A DNA stretch of 64,000 nucleotides, taken from contig OX335665.1 in the NCBI GenBank assembly GCA_946894095.1, positions 7,202,001 through 7,266,000 on the forward strand. Reading direction: 5' to 3'. Of the stretch, positions 54,621 to 64,000 are shown piece after piece; positions within the stretch are counted from its first letter, which is position 1, and every line of letters begins with the position of its first letter. The notes under the pieces were generated by a model. That model had not been told where the DNA came from, made no database searches, and saw only the letters and a program-made list of their open reading frames with translations. This DNA comes from Incurvaria masculella (Eukaryota; Arthropoda; Insecta; Lepidoptera; Incurvariidae). A program made the position numbers and the translations under genes.

Positions 54621-55076
54621 AATTAGTTTATAAGAAATTGTTTTGAAGGAGCTCCAACTTTGGGAAAGTGCTTGGAAATTTTTACTTTGGTTCTGTTTGG
54701 TTAGAGTTTTTAGTTAGCTTTGACTGTCTGAGTCAATACCGTCTAACTATACCCACGTTTAGAAGCAAATGTAATGTACTTTTCTGATACGGAATGTACG
54801 GTATCTCGCTTCACGTAATCAATGCTTTCTATGTTCCTCAATTATACAATTTCTACAACATTTATGACGAGAGAAATTACGGTCTGAATAAATTAAAATC
54901 GCGGAATGGCAGACGGACGGACATGGGGAAACTGTAAGGTTTCCTTGCTGACTATGGAAACCTAAAAAGGCATATTATACGTACGTCTAAATTCATGAAG
55001 TCAAGCATCAATGAACATATGCTTTGTGATATTACAAAGGAATGAAATATGAAAAAATATTTAGGAACAGAGACCA
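54621..55076. other. Unassigned, with a possible worn GACG repeat end
   Basis: 54905-54968 reads GCAGACGGACGGACATGG and GGAAACCTAAAAAGG, like an old relative of the GACG repeat tail. Confidence 0.3.
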
Positions 55077-55215
55077 CTGCATTTCTTCCCGTGCGTGTCG
55101 TGAGAAACGACACATGGACTCGTTGTTCGTGGTTCCGATTCCACGTAAAACTGTAGGTCCTTCCTAGCTGGCGGGGTGAATCCCGCCCGGGTTGGTACCA
55201 TCGCCACCATGGTCG
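55077..55215 (+). repeat. SINE middle fragment
   Basis: CGTGGTTCCGATTCCACGTA, AAACTGTAGGTCCTTCC, ATCCCGCCCGGGTTGGTACC. Both ends are lost. Confidence 0.75.
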
Positions 55216-56755
55216 AGGCCGCCGCTATATGAATGACTTTTGGTCGGTGCTCAAAGCAAGCCAGCGTGCGTACACTGCCCGCTCCATGCAAGTCAGCCGT
55301 CGGCGATACTTATTGGGAGTCCTGTCTCGGGAAATTACTTAAGACCCTCCCGAAGAAGTCGTAGTAATTAGTGGCAGACATTCCAACTAAGCAAATGAAC
55401 TCCCAACTCTTCGCCCGTCAGGGTTGTCAGTTTGAAACGCACTACTTTTACTAATTTTTTTAAGATTTCTCTCTATCCGCTTATGGCTTGAGAACCACTC
55501 GCCAAAGGCTGTATTAGATATTTCCTAGCCTCTTCTAGTCAATAAAAGGCATCTTACCATCAAGCATAAGGGGTGGGCAGTGAATAAGTGAGTAGATACA
55601 GGTAAAAGGAGACCGTATTATCTTAAAATACCTTATTATTAATATCACATTTTTTCTTATCACCTTACTTCATTTGGCATAGAATTTGATCAGTATTTTT
55701 TTTATTTACGTGTTGAAATGGAACTAGTAGCAGTATGATAAACATGTGAGGTTATGTATTTTGAATTGGTGTACTATTCATGCTATTTAGATTATTAGCA
55801 TAGTATAAGTTAGTATGAACACCATAAACGATGCGACCGGTTGACAGATGTCATAAGTTGAGGAAGGCGGACGAAAGTGTAATCAAGACTCAGTCAATGT
55901 TATTAGTTGTTTTAATGTAACTGGGACATAACACAAGGGAACTAGGTGCCATGCCACTACCTGATACAAAATATTTCGAAAGTGACTTTGTTTATTTAAT
56001 AAAAATAATAAATTTATATATTGAATGTGACACGATTTTTTTATTATTTAGCCAAGTAGTCAACGAACGTATATTTGAACTCATTTTATTTTTTATAAAT
56101 TACCCTAGTACTTTTATAGTACCACTCTGACTTATTTGCGTACTTTGTTTGTTAGGACGATCTGCGTCATGTTAGGTAGTATCGACGTGGTTTTCTTTTT
56201 AGATAACAAAACAAAAGTGACAACCCTAACAACTTTACTCTGTTGCCGAACCCATTTGCCAATAATCGAGCCTTACCTTGACATGTCTATAAGTCTTCGC
56301 CGTTTGACAAGCTGTAAATCAATATTGTTATATTATTGTCTTCAGTCCGTGGCTTAAGTAGGTTAATTTACGTTAAAAGCTATCTATTTCGGTTGTAAAT
56401 GTCATCTCCCTCTATGCGCTTACTTAACTTTTGTGGATGTGTTTCTATTCGTGTCGATTGGTTCACCACGTTTCAATTCTCGATCCGTCCTTGCGTGTCG
56501 CAGCCTTCAACATATTTGTCTTTGAGAATTCGATCGTTGGACCCATTGACTTATATATTACTTCGTAAGGACCGGCTGCCCTATTTTTGAAACGAGCGCT
56601 ACCAAATTGCTGCAGCAATTTGCGATTCTGATCGCTAAAAACGCAGTTTCGTATTTTTCAATGACGTTTGGATAGCAGCGCCCGGCGGCCATTGGGTGTT
56701 GTCGAGCGTTTACGATTGCATTGCTAATCGCTGGCTGCAATCGACTGCAAAGAAT
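55216..56755. other. Unassigned DNA
   Basis: A short SINE tail scrap at 55930-55965 (AAGGGAACTAGGTGCCATGC). Frames at 56136-56590 have no recognisable domain. Confidence 0.35.
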
Positions 56756-57460
56756 TTCAAAAATATTTGTATTTGTATTTGTATTTATGAATCCTCCTTT
56801 GGGACGCAGGGAACACTTGGAATCGTCAAAACATTTAAAATTAAATACAATAGCATGAAAGCATAAATAATATAGTAACAGTTGAAATACAATAATAAAT
56901 ATTAAATTCATAGCATCAATAGAATTGTCAGGATATTTGTCACATACATTAAAATAACATCAAACAGCATCAATAGAATTGTCAAGAATAAAACAGTAGT
57001 CAAAACTAAAAGATAAACTAAGTTCAATAAATTATTTGGAAAATAAAAATAAAAAATGATCATTGTTACAAAATAAAAAAATAAAAATTATGAGTAGTGT
57101 AATTATTTTAATTACGTCCTTGCAAGATTGCGATTCTGACTATGTCTTAGTCAGATATTCTTCGATAGTATAGCACTAATTTTTAATCAATTTCTTCTTA
57201 ACTGCTTGTTTGAAACTCTTGCCAGTTAATTCCTTAATATTTTCAGGTAAATGATTGTAGAACCTTATACTATTACATAAAAAGCTTTTAGAAATTTTTG
57301 CAAGTCTGCACTGGGGGTTTGCAATGTTGTTTCTATTTCGAGTGGGGTAATCATGAAAATTTGAGTTCAGCGGCGTCTCAAGGATGTGTTTTCGAGCGTA
57401 AAGAATGTTGTTGTAAATATAGAGACTCGACATTGTCATGATTCCCGTCATGAATAGCAC
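56756..57460 (-). mobile_element. LINE 3' end, minus strand
   Basis: Contains the C-terminal frame at 57176-57460, about 390 bp of AT-rich 3' UTR, and an AATACA-type tail (plus-strand TTTGTATTTGTATTTGTATT at about 56767-56786). 5'-truncated. Confidence 0.75.
57176..57460 (-). pseudogene. LINE polymerase C-terminal fragment
   Basis: 94 open codons. RNRNNIANPQCRLAKISKSF and CNSIRFYNHLPENIKELTG align with the end of the 47345-48432 polymerase (SKSFICNSVRFYNELPKEV), and end VKKKLIKN before a stop. The ATG is internal to the parent protein. There is no catalytic domain; a dead 5'-truncated copy of a related Jockey/CR1-type element. Confidence 0.85.
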
Positions 57461-58445
57461 GGCCGATCAATTCGCACGACTAATGGCACCACTACGTTGG
57501 CCCTAAGATACTCGTTTTAGGGCCAACGCGACTCAGTCGTCTGCGGACCAGTGCAGAGTGCTGTTGAGAGTCGTGGGAATGCCTAGTTGCGTACTAAAAG
57601 GGTAAATAAAATATGGAATATCGTATCATCGGTAAGTAAACTCACATTTTGTTTCATTAATTTATATATTACTTCGTAATTTTTATATATTACCTTTGAA
57701 ATCATTGGTTGGACCGGATTGCCGTGAAGCATCGACGTACCAAAGCAAATATCGATACCGTGAACACATCGAATGTACAATAACTGAAATACGGTAAACA
57801 GAATATGCCTTGCATATGTTGCATATGTATGTATGTATATATTTAAACATGCCTTTATAATTTTGAGTTTGAGTTAGGACACCACAATACGGATAACACA
57901 TTGTTAAAACAACCTCCGTCAGGGTAAATAGACACCTTGTGTGCCTTAATGTCCAAATCAGTACTATAAGAAATAGCAGAAAACCCTCAAAAGGGACGTT
58001 GGGGCCGATTTTGATATAAATCGAAATTGAATTATTAGATTTATGAAAAATTTCGGACAATGTCATTTCTCAGTAATCAAATTGTATTAATACTTAAAAA
58101 TAACAGACGTTTTATTCAAAATCTACTGTTGGCTGGTAGCAAAATCAACGAGTTCGATTCCCGATTTAACGGTTTTCAGTTTTTATCAAAATCGTCCTCA
58201 CGAAACCATTGAATGTTTTTCGCTATTTCTTATATTGGCGCAAACTTGAAACATTCACCTGTATGCGTGTGGTATAAATTTGTAGTCACATCACATAAAA
58301 AAAGTAGCTTACGTGAAACCTATGTTTGCAGTTGAGTTTATACTGAACCATCGATTTACTCGCACTGTCCAGTGTATTTTATTCTCATTAAAGAAAAGAG
58401 CTTAAAGATATTCCGACTCATACACATTTTTTGAGCACAGTAAAC
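57461..58445. other. Unassigned, with one hairpin
   Basis: 12-bp perfect stem CGTTGGCCCTAA (57495-57506) with TTAGGGCCAACG (57517-57528), 10-nt loop. The minus frame at 57683-58066 has no domain. Confidence 0.35.
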
Positions 58446-58955
58446 AAAAAACGGCCAAGTGCGAGTCGGACTCACACATGAAGGGCTTCGTACCATCCTA
58501 ATGGTTTGTAAAAAGCGGCCAAGTGCGAGTCGGACTCGCACACGAAGGGTTCCGTACCATCGTACAAGATTAAACACAAAAAACACTTTTTTTGTATGTT
58601 TTTTATATTTTTTTTGTTTTATCTATTTGTTGTTATAGCGGCAAAATAAATACACACTCTGTGAAAATTTCAGCTGCTTCCCTATTACAGTTCATTAGAT
58701 ACAGCCCTGTGACAGACGGACGGACGGACGGACGGACAGCGGAGGCTTAGTAATAGGGTTCCGTTTTCACCCTTTGGGCACGGAACCCTAAAAAATCACA
58801 GTTTCACAAAAAGCCCCCTTTGTTTTTTATAATTTTTAAATTTTACCTATCTGTTGTTATAGCGGCAAAATAAATACACACAGATGCCTACCTATCACGG
58901 TTCATGAGATACATCCCTGTGACAGACGGACGGACGGACGGACGGATGGACGGAT
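58446..58955 (+). repeat. GACG repeat split by a second GACG repeat
   Basis: Outer copy: head at 58446-58510 (ACGGCCAAGTGCGAGTCGG to TACCATCCTAATGG), body at 58796-58955 (ATCACAGTTTCAC, TTGTTATAGCGGCAAAATAA, GACG tract). The outer copy lacks its terminal hairpin. Confidence 0.85.
58511..58795 (+). repeat. GACG repeat, inner complete copy
   Basis: AAAAGCGGCCAAGTGCGAG to CACGGAACCCTAAAAAA. It lies in the A-run of the outer copy. Confidence 0.9.
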
Positions 58956-59401
58956 TTAAAATCAAAATTACCTATTATGTATTTATAAAATAGATCATAC
59001 AAAGATTACCAAAGTAACTTTAAAATCAATTAAACATTCATACAAAATATACAGTACAACTCTTGCACGATAGATCATGACTTGACTAATGTTCCAAATA
59101 TCCATCCAATGTTTACAAATGCGAAACTTAGCAAAACAAATGAATTTAATCTCAAATAATTCAAAACAATCACTTAACAACACCGAGGGGCGAGCCGAGA
59201 GGGGGTGGCTGTGGCGAGCGAACACGCGGGGCAAGTGAGAACAGCCTGATAAATATTTATATACACCCAATGTTGCGGGGCGATGGATCGGAACGGATAA
59301 AAATTGCGAAGTAGGGATGTGGGAGGGCTTTAAGTTTGGTTTGTCGATACATGGCGATACCTTACCATATTTTTTTAAATTGCAATCTAGGTAGGTCATT
59401 T
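58956..59401. other. Unassigned
   Basis: A 134-codon minus frame (58995-59399) has no recognisable domain or repeat support; CG-richer at 59180-59290. Confidence 0.3.
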
Positions 59402-59668
59402 AAAAAAAAAACCGGTGCGAGTTGGACTCCCAAACGAAGGGTTCCTTATCACCGTACGATATTTAACACGAAAACATTACGTTTCTTGTTTCTTGGTAAT
59501 CAATATATTTTTAATTTCTAATATTTATTTATAGTGGCAACAGAAATACACACTTTGTGAAAATTTCAGCTGCATACCTATTATGGTTCATGAGGTGCGG
59601 CCCTGTGACAGACGGACGGACAGCGGGGCCTTAGTAATAGGGTTTCGTTAGCACCCTTTGGGTACGGA
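59402..59668 (+). repeat. GACG repeat, diverged copy
   Basis: AAAAACCGGTGCGAGTTGG, GGGTTCCTTATCACCGTAC, only two GACG units, CACCCTTTGGGTACGGA. The final hairpin arm is lost. Confidence 0.85.
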
Positions 59669-60704
59669 TATATTGACATGAAAGTGTAGTAATGAACTAT
59701 TTAAGAACCAAAACGTTTTTATTTTCTGGCAACACTCGAAAAGAGTATCTGAGAGCAAAACTATATCTATATCTTAAGGATTTTATTACATTTTATTAAT
59801 ATTAAGCAGAATGTGTTATTGTTTGCACTTTCCTAGATATTAGCTTAATAAAGTGAGTTAATCAAGAGCATACCCAGCAAAAAATGTATTGAAAAAATGC
59901 AACACCCAGAGACAGGATTTTATATGAAAAACATACTATACTAAAATATAGCATACGAAATAGAACTATAATATCTATTATTGTTTTTTAAAGCTGGTAA
60001 AGTAAATAAAATATTTGGGTATCAAGATAATTTGTACAACGGTGTTGCTACATAAATGATAGTGTTGCCAATTTTAACTTTCTGACTAATATCGCTCACA
60101 CTGTCATGTTATCAGTCCTATTAAGATATTTCAGCCAATGTTAAAATTTAAAGTGTGGTTTTAACCATCCTTATTAAATTCCATAAAAAATAACCAGTTA
60201 TTAGTCCGCTACAGATTGGCACTGACAGTAACATGACCATGCACATTTTTCCCATAATGAAATCTATTTACCTGTCACGCGTCAGTTGTAAGTAGATATT
60301 TCCATCAACCGTTGTCGGCGCTACATAGAGATTACAATAATTATCCAACTAACTCTGAATGTATCAACATACATTAGGATAAATTTTTCTAAGGCAATCT
60401 GCCGGCCAATAAATAACTTAGTTCACCTCGAATAGTCACTTTGATATTAAGGCATAAGAATTACAAATAGTACAGTTCAGATTTATAGTTATACGGTTTC
60501 AATGTTCTCGCTTGCAGGTGTCAAATGCTAACCATGGCCATTTTTACATCAGAATAATTAAGATTAGATGACCTACTTATTTAGAATAATATTTTGCGGG
60601 TGAAGTGTAGATAGAAGCGAGAATATCACAAGTCAACAATTTATCTCTTAATTTAAAGAATTTAAAAAGAAACTTACAAATAAGCAATGTTATTCCACGT
60701 CATC
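59669..60704. other. Unassigned AT-rich DNA
   Basis: No gene or known repeat. Confidence 0.4.
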
Positions 60705-61290
60705 GACACTTAAAAGGCCTTTTTAGGGTTCCGTACCCAAAGGGTGAAAACGGAACCCTATTACTAAGCCTCCGCTGTCCGTCCGTCCGTCCGTCCGTCC
60801 GTCCGTCCGTCCGTCCGTCCGTCTGTCCGTGTGTCACAGGGCTGTATCTCATGAACCATAATAGGTAGGCAGTTGAAATTTTCACAGAGTGTGTATTTAT
60901 TTTGCCGCTATAACAACAAATACGTAAAATAAAAAAATAATAAAAAATAAAGGGGGGTCCCATACAAAAACGTGATTTTTTGTGTTAAATCTTGAACGAT
61001 GGTACGGAATCCTTCGTGTGCGACTCCGACTCGCACTTGGCCGGTTTTTACTAAAGTGCTGATTCTCTTGTACTGGTATCGACTGCGAAATGGTAAGAAA
61101 GGCCCTTTAATGTGAGGATTAAGCAAATCAGTACTTGATGGAAGAGACCCCAAGCCTGGTTTTCGCCAAGTGCTGATTTATTTTAATTGACACTTAAAGG
61201 GCATTTATTACTAAATTGATGATTATCTTGTACTGGTATTGTTTGCCAGATGGCAAGACAGGCCCTTTAATGCGAGGATTAAGCTAATAA
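60705..61290 (+). repeat. 155-bp tandem duplication, first copy split
   Basis: GACACTTAAA begins at 60705 and 61189; both copies continue with CTTGTACTGGTAT and GGCCCTTTAATG(T/C)GAGG. The first copy holds the GACG repeat at 60721-61049; subtracting it leaves a 155-bp period. Confidence 0.85.
60721..61049 (-). repeat. GACG repeat, copy with defined insertion site
   Basis: TTTTAGGGTTCCGTACCC at left, about 11 CCGT units at roughly 60778-60825, GCACTTGGCCGGTTTTT at right. Confidence 0.94.
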
Positions 61291-61466
61291 AATAGTAATA
61301 TACAAATACACAGCGGTCTAGACTACAATTGTAAAGTATTTTAGATTAGGTTGGGTTAGGTTGTTGGTCTAATTGGTTGAGTAAAATATTTGATATTATC
61401 CCATAAAGTAACTACTGTCCACGTAAAAATACCTATCAGCAGAGGTATATCAAGTACATTTTACGC
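61291..61466. other. Unassigned, with TTAGG-like tract
   Basis: AGATTAGGTTGGGTTAGGTT at about 61343-61362. Confidence 0.4.
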
Positions 61467-61840
61467 TTTTTTTTTTATGCGACCTGACATGGATTGCTAA
61501 TACCACCCAACTACCGTTATGATATTAGCCCAATACACCACATTCCCGAAGGAATTTCGTGCCATGCCAGGACCTTCCCTTTATGAGCACGGCTACATTG
61601 AACTAGATGGAAAACACGGTGAATTTTTCATTGCCGCTTCGACCATCTTTTCATCCAATGCGATGGTAGGGGAAGGGGACCTATAGTTTTTCATGGATTA
61701 CGAACCACGGAGCAGCTCGCATTCGTGACGAAAATGCACTTATCGAACTCGGAAAGAGAAAGACAGTGGTGCATGTCGGTATTGAACCCAGGCCTCTGGT
61801 ACGCTAGGCCAGTCTCCGCGCCACTAGGCTACGAGCCGCT
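61467..61840 (-). repeat. tRNA-headed SINE, nearly full length
   Basis: Tail TTATGCGACCTGACATGG, body CAATACACCACATTCCCGAA, CCGCTTCGACCATC, box B side GGTATTGAACCCAGGCC, box A side CGCGCCACTAGGCTACGAGC. Missing the CTAGGTGGTAGG section. Confidence 0.93.
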
Positions 61841-62264
61841 CAACGCTTGATCGATTAGCAGTTTTATCGACAATCCCCATCCCTATAGCAACTCGGAAGC
61901 CCCTAAATTTTAACACCGCGTCGTTTCCACCCCATCGGGCACCGCACACTATTACAGCGCTGTACACTTATCTGTTGTTCATTGACTGCAACCCTGAGTT
62001 TGCGCAATTTGTGAACACGAAAAACTGTAGCGGCGCGATAACGTTTGCTAAGTCATTCTACCGCGGTTTGTGCACCGTTTTTTTGTTGAATATCTTTGAA
62101 TTTCTTATTATGTTCGTTGGATTTTCCGGGATTTTTATCAAACCAACAGTTTTTCAATATTAAGTTGCGCGGGTTGAATTTACAAGAGGTTCGTAAGGGT
62201 CTTGAATCAGAAAAGGCGGCAAGAATACTCTTTATTAGTTAAGTATAATTCTCTTATTTCGTTT
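61841..62264. other. Unassigned
   Basis: Slightly GC-richer than average; 62-codon frame at 61975-62163 has no domain. Confidence 0.3.
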
Positions 62265-63085
62265 AGAGTTCAAAGTTAACTGTGGCCGATTACCGATCAT
62301 GACAACTGAACTTATAGCTATTTCCGAAGCTCAACGAGAACAAAATTGTCATATTAACTGACGCTAAAAGTGCTCTCCAACACCTCACGAGGGAGAGTCG
62401 AGGTAGACGCATAGCATACACTATTCTAAATGATATTATAGCGCTTCAGTCAAATGGAAAAGACATTTAACGTTGGAGTACTAGGAAATGAAATTGCCGA
62501 CAGGTTGGCTAAGCAAGCAGTTATGTCATCAGAAAGTATTGAAATCAATTGTGATCCATGCTCTACCGACATATTGTCTAATTTAAAAAGCTCATGTCAA
62601 ACTCTATGGAAAGAACATTACTATAGAAGGGTAGAGAAAGGAATATGGTATAAAACAATTCAAATGGCTTCTCAATTCTAAATTGCCAAGATCTAACACA
62701 GTGACAGGCCTCAGACTAAGATCCGGACATACAAGTTCAATGCACAACACTAAATAATACACTGCATTTTATGCGAATAGTTCACTCGCCTAACTGCTCC
62801 GTTTGTCAATAAGCAGAGGATCAGCTCCACGTACTCTTGGATTGGTCTGGAACCAAGTCATGAGAAACAAACTGTTGAAAGATCTATGTACAGACAGACT
62901 GAATGTATTCTTCAAAATCCACGAAGCTCTGAGCCAAACACGAATTGAAGAGTTCCAAATTTTGACCAAATTTTTTAATAATTCCCTTGTCCTGCGCAGC
63001 AATCAGTAAACTCAAATAGTCACTATGGGGCTGGCAAGGCCAAACATGGCTAAAGCCCTAACCAAGGCAATAGAAAAAAAATACT
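62265..63085 (+). pseudogene. LINE RNase H and C-terminal remnant
   Basis: Broken end of a Jockey/I-type LINE polymerase. Blocks in order but in different frames: TTELIAISEA (62299-62330), KIVILTDAKSALQHLT (RNase H core with the ILTDAKSAL aspartate, about 62342-62390), VGVLGNEIADRLAKQA (62472-62520, the RNase H C-terminal GNExAD box), then LRSGHTSS, and SPNCSVCQ followed by a stop and AEDQLHVLLD (cysteine/histidine tail). The segment that normally links the aspartate part to GNExAD is shortened by a deletion. At least one frameshift and several stops. An A8 tail lies at 63074-63081. Confidence 0.85.
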
Positions 63086-63237
63086 TCACTTTCTAATATG
63101 AAAATTAAAGTAAATGAAGTTATTAAAAATAGGAGCATTATACTTGATACTAATATCCATTAATAAAAATGTTAATAACTATTTTATCATTGTTTCATTC
63201 TGGCATCTAAGCAGGCTTTATTCATATAAGATCTTAA

Positions 63238-63765
63238 GGTGGCCCAACCCGGCGGCACTAACTCATTCGCGGGCACGGCACAAAACCGTGCTGTTGCTCT
63301 CTGGGACCTTCTCTCTTTCAAAGAAAAAGACAGGCTCCGTGATGAGGAAGATGCAACATGTCCACAACATAGTGTATGATTTGGTAAGATTTACGACACT
63401 TTTAATTACAGAATGACTTATAGCTAAAAGTAAACCACGACTGCTGTAGTCAAAAATCTAACAAAAACCAAATAAATTATAAATCTTGATTAAATAAGCT
63501 ATGTCTGATGACTAATCTTTTTAAGATGTTCTTACTTTATCATTGCGTAATCCACCTCCAAATTATTGTATAAAACGCGCGAAAAATTCGAACTTTCGGA
63601 CCTTATAACTTAGAAACCAAACACAATTTCACAATGCCAATGGTCATCAGACATCTAGTTCGATCAATTAAAGCTATTTTGAGCAAAATTTGGGATATAT
63701 GACAAGAAATATGAGCGTGATCTTCTTTCCCCGTTTGTATGGGGAGTTGAGCGGGTTGGGCCACC
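63238..63765 (+). mobile_element. TTAA-MITE-1, copy 4
   Basis: GGTGGCCCAACCCG and CGGGTTGGGCCACC, perfect 14-bp ends; TTAA at 63234-63237 and 63766-63769. 528 bp. Confidence 0.95.
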
Positions 63766-63773
63766 TTAAACAT

Positions 63774-63840
63774 CCGCATCCGCACCCGCATCCGCGGATG
63801 TGAGCCTTAAAAAATCCGCATCCGTAATCACATCCGCGGA
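63774..63840 (+). repeat. CATCCG simple repeat with inverted block
   Basis: (CCGCATCCGCAC)-type hexamers and a CATCCGCGGATG palindrome near 63790 and 63831. Confidence 0.8.
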
Positions 63841-63844
63841 TATC

Positions 63845-64000
63845 GCCACTCCTGACCTTTCTAACTCAGATATCCCCATCGACGAATTTCGGTCGCCACT
63901 CCTTCCCTTCCTAACTCGGATGTCGCCATCGACGAATTTCGGTCGCCACTCCTGCCCTTTCTAGCTCGGATGTCGCCATGGTGCGGCCATTTCACGGACG
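63845..64000 (+). repeat. 50-bp tandem array, cut by window end
   Basis: GCCACTCCT begins at 63845, 63895 and 63945, exactly 50 bp apart. Each unit holds GATGTCGCCATCGACGAATT or a close variant. Confidence 0.92.

Noticed and set aside
58995..59399. 134-codon minus-strand frame
   Set aside because: No domain and no second copy; composition and lack of context make a chance frame likelier.

Overview
This window reads as intergenic or intronic DNA from an insect nuclear genome, most likely a moth or butterfly. The evidence is an AT-rich background, a BEL/Pao LTR retrotransposon, several 5'-truncated LINEs of insect type, TTAGG-like tracts, and very high densities of short interspersed repeats of the kind common in Lepidoptera. 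The species cannot be told. I found no host protein-coding gene that I can defend; most open frames over 60 codons are chance frames or parts of repeats. No CRISPR, bacterial or plasmid features are present.

The one intact gene is the gag-pol polyprotein (1729 codons, minus strand, 14497-19686) of a complete BEL/Pao element at 14236-20627. It has two 190-bp LTRs differing at one base and a perfect 5-bp target duplication (TGGCG), so it inserted recently. Other coding traces are dead LINE pieces: an RTE-like reverse transcriptase fragment (7752-8170), a reverse transcriptase with two stops (47345-48432), C-terminal remnants (27340-27670, 41145-41455, 41870-42005, 46078-46259, 50905-50995, 57176-57460) and an RNase H remnant (62265-63085).

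Repeat families recur across the window, and I delimited them by comparing copies. They are: (1) SINEs with a tRNA-like head and SINEs with a 5S rRNA-like head that share one 3' body; (2) a second SINE-like family with an internal Leu-tRNA-like box A/box B pair (SINE-L); (3) at least 12 copies of a ~290-350 bp element that carries a (GACG)n microsatellite and a terminal GGGTTCCG/CGGAACCC hairpin (GACG repeat); (4) two MITE families with TTAA target sites; (5) a MITE with a TA target site; (6) a long-TIR MITE ending near CCTAAATTGGCG; (7) a foldback family built of a 31-bp unit; (8) ACCGACTTCAAA elements. Several are nested, which allows empty-site reconstruction inside the window.

Layout: 0.4-1.5 kb tandem satellite; 1.9-14.2 kb scattered SINE/MITE/LINE pieces; 14.2-20.6 kb BEL/Pao; 20.9-23 kb nested repeats; 23-26.8 kb mostly single-copy with one GC-rich, promoter-like patch; 26.8-46.3 kb dense SINEs and MITEs with the large foldback array; 46.6-48.4 kb LINE; 48.4-64 kb further repeats, ending in a 50-bp tandem array cut by the window edge.
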